This document shows positions 1 to 9,414 of a stretch of DNA of 64,000 nt, one piece after another. A program made the translations under genes and the position numbers. Each line of letters begins with the position of its first letter. Position 1 is the stretch's first letter. Under the pieces are notes generated by a model. The model did not search any database. It saw only the letters and a program-made list of their open reading frames with translations, and was not told the origin of the DNA. Source of the stretch: Candidatus Brocadia sp. (lineage in GTDB: Bacteria > Planctomycetota > Brocadiia > Brocadiales > Brocadiaceae); contig SOEU01000007.1 in assembly GCA_021646415.1 (NCBI GenBank), forward strand, positions 95,019 to 159,018, written 5' to 3'.

Positions 1-27
1 AAATTGTTACAAAAGATTTTTAAGGTA

Positions 28-3000
28 TCAAAGAGCTACGGCCTTGCCTAACCTGAGAAAAATAAGTTTGAATTCTGGATTAACTATTTTCAGACAGCGC
101 TTGACGGCCTCAATATAGACCTCTTTTTGGTGCCGGTATCTTTCTGCTCTTACGGGCAGATCGGTTATCGTTACATGATCTGTCTTATAATCGGCGATGA
201 TGATACGGTCACCTATCTTATAAAGGATATCAATGATACCCCTCATGATCTGACCATCCCAGTTGAGCAATATGGGCACCTCCCGCCCGAGAATTTGTGC
301 ACCCTGTAACTCATTATATGCCTCTGAACTGATAAAGCCTGAAAGTATCTTTACTACCTCTGCTTTTATAAATTCCACATCCTGAAATTGTATTGTATCG
401 AAGGGTATTTCCTGATGTTTTATAACCACCCCTTTATCCCCTCCTTCAGAAGGAGGGGATAAAGGGGTGGTAGAATTAGAAGCCTTCCTCGTTCCTCCTT
501 CGTAAGGAGGGGAAATACTTTCCCCTTGATCAGCAAGGTCTTTTCTTTGAAATTGGGCAGATAATTCTACCGTGCCTCTTTCAAAGGTAACGGCCCATTT
601 TACGGCTGACTCGACTGACCTATGAAGTTCTTGAGAAGTTCCGTGAAAATCCCACCCCTCCAATACGCGGTGGCAGATGGAACCGATCAATGCGGCGTAA
701 TTTGGATGTGATTGTTCTGTATCAGGTTTGATACTTTTGGATTTTACAACCTCCCCTCTACCCCCTCCTTCTGAAGGAGGGGAAAAAGGGGAGGTAGAAT
801 TAGAAGCCTTCCTCGTTCCTCTTTTGCAAGGAGGGGATAAAGGATAGTTTTCCGATCGATGTTTTTCAAATTCATCTGGATGAAGAGGAGGCATCCCTTC
901 AATTCTATCCGGTACTACAGGCATGTCTTTTTTCATTGCTTCTTCAAGCGCTATCGTCGTTGGAGAGACAAAGAGGGGTTTCCTCTTTGCATCAGCCATT
1001 GCAGCCTCTCTTTTTTTCCACAGTTCGACAAAGGCCGTCCAGTCGACATCCAAGGTCTTCTCTTTCGGGGGCTTTTGGGGACGATGTGTCCCATCAAATA
1101 TGAAATGTTCTACAAAGACCTCTGCATTTCCTAAAGGAAATTTTCCCTGGGAAGCGCCCCTCACCCTGACCCTCTCCCGCAAGGGGAGAGGGGATTTTTC
1201 TGCACCTGGTTTATCTTTCTCACTTGTTTTATTCCTCTCATCTATCTTATTTTCCTCGCATGTCTTATTCTCCTCCCCTGATGTCGAGTCTCCGCTATTT
1301 CCCCTCCCTTGCCTGTCCAGAGCGAAGTCGAAGGAATGGGAGGGGTTAGGGGAGGGTGAGACCTTTTCATCTTTCTTTGTGTAATCAGGGTTCGTGAATC
1401 TTTCATCGCCAAACTCGATGCCTGTGGCATCCCTCACTGATTGTGTAATCAGTCCCATGTAAGATTTATCGTCGTCCTTCCATGAACCCGTAAGGATCAA
1501 TCGTTCCTTTGCCCTGGTCATGGCTACATAGAGAACACGCTTTTCTTCTTCCCACGAACGTTTGTTCAATTTCTTTTCGATCACAATACTTTGAAGATTT
1601 CTTACCCGTTGATCCCCCTTACCGATCACAATGCCTGTTGTGGACGTAGACCAATCAAATACCGCAGAGTCCAATTCCTCTTTGTCGTTCCTTACTTCAC
1701 CATGCAGGTTGCCCAGGATGACAACGGGAAATTCCAGTCCCTTCGATTTATGGATAGTCAGGATTTTCACAACATCCAGTGTCTCATCAGAAAGAGGACT
1801 CTCCCCTTCTTCCCTGGCCTCTTTTATACGTACCTTGATGCGGTCTATGAAATTTTTGAGCGAAATACCCTCAGACTCCTCCATGTCGCAAGCCATCTGG
1901 TAAAGTTTCCGGAGATTGGCCAACTTCTGTTCACCATGCCAGGCACAGGCTGTAATCTCGGCAATATAAGTATTGTCCATAATTTCAGCAATGAGTTGTG
2001 AAACGGGAAGTATGCCTGCACGTGCATGGGTTTTTCTTAAAAAACTATAGAAGGGTTCTATAATTTTCTTTAAATCCGTGGATAGGTTTTTTACCCCCCC
2101 CTCCCCCCCTTCGCAAGGGGGGGATTTAGGAGGGGTATTTTTATACTTTGTTGTGAGCTCATGGACCATGGGGGCTTCACTTGAAATGTCATTGCGGTAA
2201 TCTAATAAATGGTTTATTCGAAGTTCATATATCTCAAGGTCTGTTAAGCCTACAATAGGAGAACGCAGTACGCCCACCAGGGCAATCGTATCATGAGGAT
2301 TCTCTATGGCACGCAGGAGGTTCATGAAATCGAGGATTTCCTGGGTGGTATAGAAGTATTTTTCACCTTCCACAATATAAGGGATACCGTACCTTTTGAG
2401 GGCATCAACGTAAGGTCTCACCTGGGTAAATGCCCGTAAAAGCAAGGCCACATCCCTGTACGTAAGCTTACGAATCCCGTTTTCAGCCAATTTATCTTCA
2501 ATGACCTCTTCATTCACGTGCTTTGTTATCCATCTAGCAATCCACTCTGCCTCTGCCTCCCTTGCCTCACCCGCCTTGAGTTCTTTCCCTTCCTTATCAG
2601 AGACCAGTACAACCTCAACTTTTTGGGAGGGATGTTTTTTGAGGCGATTGGCATGGATAGGGATATAACAGGGCTGCAGGCCTGGCTGTTCAACCATGAT
2701 CCTCCCGTCAAATAGCTGATTTACAACCTCGATGATACCGGAATGGCTCCTGAAATTTTCCCGTAATTTTAAAGTCTCATCCTGTCCGCACACCTGTTGT
2801 ACCACCTGTTCATAAGCCTCTATGTCCGCCCGGCGGAAGGCATAGATGGACTGCTTTGGATCACCCACAATAAAGAGCTTTCCCGGCTCAAGGGTTACCT
2901 TTCTGGCATCTTTGCTATAACGTCCCAATGCCTCAGAGAGGAAGAGGACGATCTCATACTGGACGGGATCTGTGTCCTGGAACTCATCCACAAGTATCGT

Positions 3001-4293
3001 TCTAAACTCGTTCTTGAGTTTCTCACGAATATAACGATACACTTTATTTTGCAGTAAATCCCTCGTAAGGGTGAGTAGCCCGTCAAAAGAGACGTACCCC
3101 TGGGATAGATACGTTTGCCGAAAGGCCTTTGCAAGTGGGAGGATGAGGTCTATCGTGGCTGCAATAAAGTCATCATCAACAGTCTTTAATTTTTTTACCA
3201 GGGCATGGCACTCTTTTACCAGTTCTCGTGCGGTTTCGAATCCTTCATCTGTCCAGCCGGTCTTTGCCTTGGAAGCTTCTCTATCGAGATCATATTCTAA
3301 TTTATTTACATAACTGAGACCCTGTTTTTTTATTGCATCGAGAATCATCGATAGTTCATGTAATTGTGAGAGAAGGTTGTTATTGGGCTTTTCACAACCG
3401 GCAACAATCTCATTGATTTTATTAAATACTGGATCTATCAAGAATTGAATATTCGGTGGATGTAATAATGACGCACCCCCTCCCCCCAGCCCCCTCCGGC
3501 CAGGGGTGGGGAGTATGTGTGGTGCTTGATTGTCAGAATCCCTCCCCCTTGCCTGTCCTGAGCGAAGCCGAAGGGATGGGGGAGGGTTAGGGTGGGGGTG
3601 CTCTATTACAGATTTACTACCCACTTCAACCGTAAGAGAATTCAAGGGAATAGTAAATCCTGATAACCGTTTGGCCAAATTTTTGAGCGACTCAAGGTCT
3701 AATCTCCTGAGCACACTTTTCCAGATATCTGCGTTAGGTGAAGTAAGGGTAAGCTCTGTATTCAGCCACTTTGTCCATTCTTTATCAAAGAGTTCATCAA
3801 AGACATCCCCTTCATCCACGGTAAATCCAGGAACCACTCCGGATTCGATGGGATACAGACGCAAAACATAGGCGGCAAAACTGTGAATAGTCCCGATAAT
3901 GGCCTTATCCATATCCTCAAGGGATTTTCTTGCACGGCGTTCGATCTCGCCGTATGTCGTCTGGTAAGTGTCACGAATGTGCACAAGGAACTTTTCTACT
4001 TTTCTTTTCTCTTCTTCTGAAGCGTTCCCATTGATGACGGCTACAATCTTTTCTAATTCCCCCATCAGTCTAACCTTCATATCGCCAGCGGCCTTCTCCG
4101 TAAAGGTCATGGCCACAATTTGGAGGATGGGACTTTTTTCTTTTTGAAATCTTTTGTGGCCCAGCAACAGATGCAGCATTCGATTTACCAGAAGTGTGGT
4201 CTTACCCGTTCCTGCACCTGCCGTCACAACAATGTTTCTATCGAGTTCAGATACTGCAAGTTCCCTTATTTCGTTATCGATGGGCTTTGACAT
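28..4293 (-). CDS. addA: AddA/RecB-like UvrD-family helicase-nuclease with in-frame repeat insertions
   Basis: The 1421-residue protein has the order of an AddA-type recombination helicase-nuclease. Walker A AGAGTGKTT is at residues 25-33, the Walker B box DEFQDTDP at 436-443, then GDPKQSIYAFRRAD, and the UvrD C-terminal motifs TIHKSKGLEFPVVIL and LYVAMTRAKERL. A PD-(D/E)XK nuclease domain closes the protein (GSICHRVLEGW, then IIADYKTDH with Asp1368). The family processes double-strand breaks for RecA loading, usually with AddB; no AddB-like gene is adjacent in the window and the left side is cut. AddA is typically about 1200 residues. The excess is largely explained by proline/glycine-rich inserts near residues 230-275, 717-736, 977-1000, 1031-1048, 1149-1185 and 1258-1292, each encoded by G/C palindromes. 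The frame stays open through all of them. Family is clear; whether the enzyme is active with the inserts is unknown. Confidence 0.88.
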   Translation of the reverse strand: MSKPIDNEIRELAVSELDRNIVVTAGAGTGKTTLLVNRMLHLLLGHKRFQKEKSPILQIVAMTFTEKAAGDMKVRLMGELEKIVAVINGNASEEEKRKVEKFLVHIRDTYQTTYGEIERRARKSLEDMDKAIIGTIHSFAAYVLRLYPIESGVVPGFTVDEGDVFDELFDKEWTKWLNTELTLTSPNADIWKSVLRRLDLESLKNLAKRLSGFTIPLNSLTVEVGSKSVIEHPHPNPPPSLRLRSGQARGRDSDNQAPHILPTPGRRGLGGGGASLLHPPNIQFLIDPVFNKINEIVAGCEKPNNNLLSQLHELSMILDAIKKQGLSYVNKLEYDLDREASKAKTGWTDEGFETARELVKECHALVKKLKTVDDDFIAATIDLILPLAKAFRQTYLSQGYVSFDGLLTLTRDLLQNKVYRYIREKLKNEFRTILVDEFQDTDPVQYEIVLFLSEALGRYSKDARKVTLEPGKLFIVGDPKQSIYAFRRADIEAYEQVVQQVCGQDETLKLRENFRSHSGIIEVVNQLFDGRIMVEQPGLQPCYIPIHANRLKKHPSQKVEVVLVSDKEGKELKAGEAREAEAEWIARWITKHVNEEVIEDKLAENGIRKLTYRDVALLLRAFTQVRPYVDALKRYGIPYIVEGEKYFYTTQEILDFMNLLRAIENPHDTIALVGVLRSPIVGLTDLEIYELRINHLLDYRNDISSEAPMVHELTTKYKNTPPKSPPCEGGEGGVKNLSTDLKKIIEPFYSFLRKTHARAGILPVSQLIAEIMDNTYIAEITACAWHGEQKLANLRKLYQMACDMEESEGISLKNFIDRIKVRIKEAREEGESPLSDETLDVVKILTIHKSKGLEFPVVILGNLHGEVRNDKEELDSAVFDWSTSTTGIVIGKGDQRVRNLQSIVIEKKLNKRSWEEEKRVLYVAMTRAKERLILTGSWKDDDKSYMGLITQSVRDATGIEFGDERFTNPDYTKKDEKVSPSPNPSHSFDFALDRQGRGNSGDSTSGEENKTCEENKIDERNKTSEKDKPGAEKSPLPLRERVRVRGASQGKFPLGNAEVFVEHFIFDGTHRPQKPPKEKTLDVDWTAFVELWKKREAAMADAKRKPLFVSPTTIALEEAMKKDMPVVPDRIEGMPPLHPDEFEKHRSENYPLSPPCKRGTRKASNSTSPFSPPSEGGGRGEVVKSKSIKPDTEQSHPNYAALIGSICHRVLEGWDFHGTSQELHRSVESAVKWAVTFERGTVELSAQFQRKDLADQGESISPPYEGGTRKASNSTTPLSPPSEGGDKGVVIKHQEIPFDTIQFQDVEFIKAEVVKILSGFISSEAYNELQGAQILGREVPILLNWDGQIMRGIIDILYKIGDRIIIADYKTDHVTITDLPVRAERYRHQKEVYIEAVKRCLKIVNPEFKLIFLRLGKAVAL
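426..514. repeat. Palindromic element, copy A, inside addA
   Basis: A perfect palindrome with 22-nt arms (426-447 and 449-470) around one central base is followed by a linker and a second, smaller palindrome ending at 514. On the coding strand it is read in frame and yields peptides of the type SPPSEGG and SPPYEGG separated by GTRKASNST. Copy B at 750-838 has the same linker. Confidence 0.9.
750..838. repeat. Palindromic element, copy B, inside addA
   Basis: This has the same architecture as copy A: arms 750-771 and 773-794 (a few mismatches), the shared linker that encodes GTRKASNST, then a second palindrome. Its length and phase keep the addA frame open. Confidence 0.88.
1157..1193. repeat. 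Palindromic repeat in addA coding sequence
   Basis: A G/C-rich imperfect palindrome encodes the peptide PLPLRERVRVRG on the minus strand. It lies in a low-complexity region between the helicase C-terminal domain and the nuclease domain. Confidence 0.75.
1300..1358. repeat. Palindromic repeat in addA coding sequence
   Basis: C-rich and G-rich arms flank the core gcctgtccagagcgaagtcg. A close relative of that core occurs at 3550-3575, so the two belong to one repeat family. It is read in frame (peptide around PSPNPSHSFDFALDRQGRG). Confidence 0.75.
2093..2137. repeat. Palindromic repeat in addA coding sequence
   Basis: A C-run/G-run palindrome centred on ttcgcaagg is read in frame as TPPKSPPCEGGEGGVKN. 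It sits in the helicase 2B-like region rather than at a domain boundary I can define. Confidence 0.78.
3475..3600. repeat. Composite palindromic repeat in addA coding sequence
   Basis: The longest insert is about 125 bp, with two nested palindromes and the gcctgtcctgagcgaagccg core. It is read in frame as a Pro/Gly/Arg-rich segment near residues 230-275, a position where AddA homologues would be ordinary helicase sequence. Confidence 0.8.
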
Positions 4294-4537
4294 GATTAAT
4301 TGAACGCTTTAACTGGTGTTAAGGAAATTCAAACTTTCTTTTTGAGGTTCGGTGAAGTACAAGGAACAGCGAACACACCCCTTTAATCCCCGCTTTTTAG
4401 AGGGGAAATGCAATTATAAAAATTGTGTTGACTGATCAGTTGCTATTTAAACGTGGAAGGAAAAAGCTGGCAAAGTTTGTTTATTAAAGTTAATTTTGGC
4501 AGGATTACATAATGAATCTGTGTCTTTTTAATGTGTT

Positions 4538-4675
4538 TTACCCGGATTTTATATTTGATGACGGTGTCTTGTCACCTTTTCTGCCAAAAATAACGCACAT
4601 CAAAATAAAACCCAATAGAATGGTACCAAATAAGATATATGCAGTAATCAATAACTTTCCATATAACCCACCCAT
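4538..4675 (-). CDS. Small single-pass membrane peptide (45 aa) at the end of the bat operon
   Basis: The frame starts with ATG at 4675 and translates to a 45-residue peptide beginning MGGLYGKLLITAY. One hydrophobic helix spans roughly residues 8-30, followed by a basic tail (GRKGDK). The Shine-Dalgarno AGGAGG (4681-4686) overlaps the batE stop codon (4685-4687), so translation is probably coupled to batE. Context suggests a small accessory membrane protein of the Bat system. No family is recognised. Short frames can arise by chance, but the strong ribosome site and clean membrane topology argue that it is real. Confidence 0.68.
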   Translation of the reverse strand: MGGLYGKLLITAYILFGTILLGFILMCVIFGRKGDKTPSSNIKSG

Positions 4676-4684
4676 TTCAACCTC

Positions 4685-5572
4685 CTAAATCACATCTACG
4701 TTCTTTTTTTGCAACCATCCCCTTCTCACATCTTTGCTCGCATTTTCCTCAGTACTTGATTTCAAACCAGTATCTTGTTTTACACCTACTTTTAGATACA
4801 CCCGGTACCAACCATCTTTTTCGTCTTCAATCACACATTCCGCACCATTATGTACTTCAAACTTTGGTTCGTACTCTTCCCCGGGTCCGTATCGTACTTC
4901 ACACTTTGAGGTAACGATCACTCCACGATTCACGCCCTGTTCTATATAGATTTTGATACCCAGGGATACCACTGCAATAAACAGGCCTGCCGAAAAACCT
5001 ATTATTATTCTTTTAAGCCATTCATATTTACAGACAATGAGAAAAAAAAGCAATGCCATCAGCACTACATATAATGCCACCGCCACAATAGATAGTTCGT
5101 TCTGGTTTAGCAGAAAAAACCAAAAGAATATCCTTCGAATCGCAACGGGGACTCCATTTGATAATTCTTTATCTTCGATAGATCCCTTTATCAGTCTCAG
5201 GTTTGTATCCACGTCTGCATTTCTTGGTATAAGCTGCTCGGCCCTTCGATAGTTTAAGATTGCCTTCCCTAATTCTCCCTGGCGATAATAGGTATTTCCC
5301 AGATTATAATATATTTGGCCGTTTTTGAAGCCGCGAGCCAGGATTGCCTCATATTGTAATGTCGCCTCTTTTAACTTCTGTTCGGCCTCTTGTATATTTT
5401 TTGATGCAACAAACTTTGCTGCCAGCTGATATTTTTCATTCGCGTCGGTGAATAATTTTATAGCATCATCACTTGAAATTTCGGATTTCATTAATCCGCA
5501 ATGTGCATTCTGTATTCCACAATCCAAAAAAGGAAGTATAAACAAAAATAGAACCCATAAACATATTTTCAT
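4685..5572 (-). CDS. batE: BatE-like TPR and SH3 membrane protein
   Basis: The 295-residue protein has an N-terminal signal sequence, TPR-like helices (QIYYNLGNTYYRQGELGKAI, continuing NYRRAEQL), two membrane helices in the middle (around residues 145-215) and a C-terminal bacterial SH3-like domain (VTSKCEVRYGPGEEYEPKF...WYRVYL). This layout matches BatE of the aerotolerance-type bat operons. Its ATG shares one base with the batD stop codon (TAATG), so the two are translationally coupled. Molecular function is not established for the family; a role in envelope stress or metalloprotein assembly with the MoxR chaperone is inferred. Confidence 0.82.
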   Translation of the reverse strand: MKICLWVLFLFILPFLDCGIQNAHCGLMKSEISSDDAIKLFTDANEKYQLAAKFVASKNIQEAEQKLKEATLQYEAILARGFKNGQIYYNLGNTYYRQGELGKAILNYRRAEQLIPRNADVDTNLRLIKGSIEDKELSNGVPVAIRRIFFWFFLLNQNELSIVAVALYVVLMALLFFLIVCKYEWLKRIIIGFSAGLFIAVVSLGIKIYIEQGVNRGVIVTSKCEVRYGPGEEYEPKFEVHNGAECVIEDEKDGWYRVYLKVGVKQDTGLKSSTEENASKDVRRGWLQKKNVDVI

Positions 5573-7437
5573 TATAATTGTCTCTCCAGTTTTGTGATGA
5601 GTTGTTCAGCGAGCTTTAAAGAATGCTCCATCTCATCCAGTGACCCTCCATCTCTTGAAAAACGCCGATGATCAAAATCAGTTATGCAACGGGAAATTTC
5701 TTCTATGGTATCGTCTCCAACTCCTCGTTGTTTTAACAAGATACCTACTTTATCCTCCGTAGCGCTTGCCGTTGAAATATTTAATTTATCCGCCAGGTAA
5801 TCGGATATTGACTTGGAAAGATATGAATAAAACTCCGTTGGAAGATTCTGGTGAAGTATTGATTGCGCCCCTTCCAATCTTTTTTTTGCTGCTGCATGTG
5901 CCCGTTTATTTCTTGCATAGCCGATATCTGTTTGCAATCGTTCTTTATTCTTCGTTATAAAAAAAGAGGCTATGACGGTAATTGCCGGAATAGAAAGGCA
6001 CGCTATAATAAACGGATTTTTATAGATAGGGTTTCCCTGATTTTGTAACGAGGATAGGTTTGCCATGATAGGTAAAATATCTTGTGTTAATATTTGGACT
6101 TGTTGTTTTACAGGCTGTACTCTATCATGAGAAAGCGTCAATTGAATGGGTACTTCCTGCTCTCCTTTTTCGACAACAATGGGAATAGGTTCTTTAGTAA
6201 TTGTTTTATACTGTCCTGCACGTGGATCAAAAAAACTGAACGCTATTGCCGGCGTAAATTTCAGATCTGTCTTTTGGGGTTCTATGACTTTGCTAAACAC
6301 CTTTCGTCCCCGAATTAATTCTTCCCGATTGGTAATTTGCGTGGTGAATTCGGCTGGATACAGCTTAAAATCGTTTTCGTTGTTCAGGACCAATACAGGT
6401 TCATTAATTGTTTGAATGTTCCCTTCCCCGTATACTGATACGGATAGGGTGATTGGGTCACCAACCTTTACCTGTTGTGCTCTTGTTGAGACTTCCATAT
6501 GATAAGTACCTACGGCACCTTTAAAGTCCTTAGGTTTACCCTGTTCCGGCAATGATTTGACCTTTAAGGCGATTGACCCCGTTGTCCTTTCAATAGGATG
6601 TCTCTTCTGTTCCCTTCCAAAGAAGTCATCAAAAAAAGCGTCACCAAAAAAACTATCAGGCGGAGTATTCCTCCGGTCTCTCCGCTGTTGAATGATCAAA
6701 TTACATTTTAATTTAGCAGGCGATATGGTGAGTTCTCCGGATACCATCGGGAAAAGCGCCGTACGTAGTTCTAAAACATTGTATATGATCCCATCCCGGA
6801 TTTCTTCGTATTGTCTTTGGTCACCGAGCTTTTCTTCCATAAAATTTTTTGTGCCTGGCGCTACATAATCTATATCGGTGATCGGTAATCCCTTTTGGAA
6901 ATAGAGTTTAAATGATAGCACAACCTGTTCATATATATACGCCTCAATCTTATCAGTACTCAGCTCCACAAAGACGAGTTTATCAATGTCCGGAGCCTGT
7001 GAACCAGATGAACGGGGAGTATCAACCACTTCCACCTTTATTGGTTGAGAAGAATAAACCTTTCCCTTGTATTCCACTGCAGAGGGCCCTATTGTGAACT
7101 TACCTTTTGCCGCAGGCTGCAGCACATAGGTATAGCCTTTGCTTACTGAAACATCACCATTAACAATTTTTGTTTGTGCAGATATTTGCGGGCCATACAG
7201 CAAGGTAAACCCGTCAATACTTGGGAATGAAGGGGGTAAGGTGTCCTGAGTACCGTGGATGGTCAATGTTAACTCTAGTTGATCGTTTAATGTTATGACA
7301 TTTTGGTCCACGGTTGCTGTTAACAGAATATCCTGTGCAATTGTCTTTCCAATGCAGCCAAAGATTACAATGAAAGAAATTACAATACTAAAATATTTGC
7401 AATATACCCTCATCTCTTTAAATGATTTATATCTCAT
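5572..7437 (-). CDS. batD: BatD, membrane-anchored Ig-like protein
   Basis: The 621-residue protein has a signal peptide (hydrophobic stretch about residues 12-34) and repeated beta-rich domains with the BatD signature (ATVDQNVITLNDQLELTLTI near the N-terminus). A transmembrane helix lies at about 475-495 (NPFIIACLSIPAITVIASFF), followed by a cytoplasmic helical tail. Most of the protein would be periplasmic. It sits between batC and batE in a run of minus-strand genes with very short gaps. BatD proteins occur with the vWA proteins BatA/BatB; their exact role is unknown. Confidence 0.88.
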   Translation of the reverse strand: MRYKSFKEMRVYCKYFSIVISFIVIFGCIGKTIAQDILLTATVDQNVITLNDQLELTLTIHGTQDTLPPSFPSIDGFTLLYGPQISAQTKIVNGDVSVSKGYTYVLQPAAKGKFTIGPSAVEYKGKVYSSQPIKVEVVDTPRSSGSQAPDIDKLVFVELSTDKIEAYIYEQVVLSFKLYFQKGLPITDIDYVAPGTKNFMEEKLGDQRQYEEIRDGIIYNVLELRTALFPMVSGELTISPAKLKCNLIIQQRRDRRNTPPDSFFGDAFFDDFFGREQKRHPIERTTGSIALKVKSLPEQGKPKDFKGAVGTYHMEVSTRAQQVKVGDPITLSVSVYGEGNIQTINEPVLVLNNENDFKLYPAEFTTQITNREELIRGRKVFSKVIEPQKTDLKFTPAIAFSFFDPRAGQYKTITKEPIPIVVEKGEQEVPIQLTLSHDRVQPVKQQVQILTQDILPIMANLSSLQNQGNPIYKNPFIIACLSIPAITVIASFFITKNKERLQTDIGYARNKRAHAAAKKRLEGAQSILHQNLPTEFYSYLSKSISDYLADKLNISTASATEDKVGILLKQRGVGDDTIEEISRCITDFDHRRFSRDGGSLDEMEHSLKLAEQLITKLERQL

Positions 7438-7471
7438 TTCTTACTTTTTAACCTCGACCTTCCAAAAACAA

Positions 7472-8344
7472 TCACCAATCCTTTTCGACAGATTTATGTT
7501 GCAAACGCTGTGTGTCCCTTTTCATAAGCCTCGTTTCTTTTTCATTATTATTCAATGCCTCCAGAAGCCGCTCCGCTTCCTCTTTTGTCATTTGTTTTTG
7601 ATTTTGAGGTTGCGGCTGTTGTTGCTCTGAATGTTGTTCTTTTTGTTTGTCCTTATCAGATTGACCCTGGTTATCCTCTTTTTTGTTCTTATTTTCTTCC
7701 GGCGTACTTTCTGGACTGGGCTCCTGTTTATCTTTCTGTGATTCCTGGTTTTCTTCATCCTCGCTCTTATTGTCATCTGATTGTTGTTTATCGTTTTTAT
7801 CCTCTTCTTCTTCCTGCTGCTGGTCTTTTTGATCCTGACCCTGCTGCTTTTGTTCATTTTCCTGCATCTTTCGCTCAACGTACTCATAGTTATATTTGGC
7901 ATCGTTTTTCAGTGTATCGAGTTCACTACCAACCTTGTGTTCAATTTCATCGATAAAATCCACAGTTTTCTTATAACACTCCAGAGCCTCTTTCATCTGA
8001 CCCTGCCTGTACAGGGTATTACCCATATTAAAACTCGATTTTGCCTTCATTTCGATATCCCCGGATCTTATTACTTTCTCAAACAGTTGAGCTGCTTCAG
8101 GGTATTTACTTCTCTTGTATTGAGCGTTGGCTATGTTAAAGTCTAATTGGAATGCGTTGGGTGAATTCACCTGTGCATTTACGTATTTATCCAATGCCTC
8201 GTCATACTTACTATCATTATAAAGTCTATTTCCCTCCCTTACCCGGTCAGCAAGAGGGTCTATCCATCCCAGAGATACCCATCCAAATAGTACCACTACG
8301 AAAAAAAACAGTTTGAAATGCTTCATTTTATTTGGAGAATTCAC
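7472..8344 (-). CDS. batC: BatC, TPR protein with charged low-complexity tail
   Basis: After a membrane anchor (about residues 9-28), TPR repeats follow (DEALDKYVNAQ, YKRSKYPEAAQLFEKVI, NMGNTLYRQGQMKEALECYKK). The C-terminal part from about residue 158 is very rich in Gln, Glu, Lys and Asp, as in other BatC proteins. The 5' end is a GTG overlapping the batB stop (GTGA), preceded by a weak AAGG. An ATG seven codons in (8326) is the alternative start. TPR and charged tail suggest a scaffold for BatA/BatB. Confidence 0.85.
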   Translation of the reverse strand: MNSPNKMKHFKLFFFVVVLFGWVSLGWIDPLADRVREGNRLYNDSKYDEALDKYVNAQVNSPNAFQLDFNIANAQYKRSKYPEAAQLFEKVIRSGDIEMKAKSSFNMGNTLYRQGQMKEALECYKKTVDFIDEIEHKVGSELDTLKNDAKYNYEYVERKMQENEQKQQGQDQKDQQQEEEEDKNDKQQSDDNKSEDEENQESQKDKQEPSPESTPEENKNKKEDNQGQSDKDKQKEQHSEQQQPQPQNQKQMTKEEAERLLEALNNNEKETRLMKRDTQRLQHKSVEKDW

Positions 8345-9348
8345 AGAATTGCCTTTTTTCGGTCTGACAAAAAACTCTCTAAAGTAATAAGCACTATCGC
8401 AATAAAAAGAGGAATCTGATAGCGATTCACATATCTTTTCACACGCTGCGTTTTGTAGACGGACTCTTCTATCTTCGCAATACTATCCTTGTAAATCTTT
8501 TCTAAACCCCATTTTGTACCGTAAGCAGGAGTATATAGCCCGTCCGTCTCCAATGCAATTTTATTTAACGTAATTTCGTCTAATCTTGATTTAACAACCT
8601 GCCCTTGTCTATCTTTTAGTAATCTTTCCTGACCACTCTCATCCTTCATCCTGATGTAGGAACCATCCTTCTTCCCTACACCTACTGTATAGATAACGAT
8701 ACCCTGCTCTTTGGCCTTTGCGGCTGCTTTTAATGGATCATCTTCGTGATTCTCACCATCGGTAATCAATATGATAGCCTTGCGGTTTTTTGAATTTGCT
8801 TCAAAGGTTGAAATCCCTTTCCTTATTGCCTCTGCCAGGGCAGTACCTCCAAGTGGAATGATATTCGTATTAATGTCATTCAAGAAAAGGCGAAAGGCAC
8901 CGTAGTCAGATGTCAACGGACAGTACGTAAATGCCGAACCTGCAAATGCGACAAGACCAATACGGTCTCCTTCCAACACATTGAGTAAATCTTCTACCTC
9001 CCTTTTTGCCACTTCTAACCGATTGGGTTTTACATCGTTAGCCAACATACTCCGTGAGGTATCCACGGCAATCACGATGTCAATTCCCTTCTTCTCAACT
9101 TCTTCCCAATGGTAACCCCACTTGGGCTCTACAAGGGTAAATATCAGGAAAAGTATGCCAATAATCATTAAACCGGCCTTGAGCCATTGTCTCTTCCGAC
9201 TAACGAAAAGACCAACTTTTTGTAGTAATTCTCTATTTGCAAACGTGTTCAGGTCATTCATCTTCTTTCTGAAGACGAGGACGTACCCGAAAATTAATAT
9301 TGGAATAACAGGAAGTAAATAAAGGTAATTAAGATTTCCGTATTTCAT
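8341..9348 (-). CDS. batB: BatB, membrane-anchored von Willebrand A protein
   Basis: The 335 residues show two N-terminal membrane helices (about 8-26 and 55-73), a vWA domain with the MIDAS motif DTSRS at 96-100, a conserved ITDGENHED, and a C-terminal helix. MIDAS residues bind a divalent cation and mediate protein contacts. It overlaps batC by four bases. It differs from the upstream BatA paralogue mainly by a longer insert after TVGVGKKDG. Which paralogue is called A or B is assigned from gene order. Confidence 0.85.
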   Translation of the reverse strand: MKYGNLNYLYLLPVIPILIFGYVLVFRKKMNDLNTFANRELLQKVGLFVSRKRQWLKAGLMIIGILFLIFTLVEPKWGYHWEEVEKKGIDIVIAVDTSRSMLANDVKPNRLEVAKREVEDLLNVLEGDRIGLVAFAGSAFTYCPLTSDYGAFRLFLNDINTNIIPLGGTALAEAIRKGISTFEANSKNRKAIILITDGENHEDDPLKAAAKAKEQGIVIYTVGVGKKDGSYIRMKDESGQERLLKDRQGQVVKSRLDEITLNKIALETDGLYTPAYGTKWGLEKIYKDSIAKIEESVYKTQRVKRYVNRYQIPLFIAIVLITLESFLSDRKKAIL

Positions 9349-9414
9349 CTTTGTACTATAATTTTATTGAGATGTATCAAAAAACCAGACTGTTACAAGG
9401 AATCTGTGTCCTTA

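Noticed and set aside
7555..7956. Long plus-strand frame opposite batC
   Set aside because: It is the antisense of the Gln/Glu/Lys-rich low-complexity region, which opens frames on both strands.
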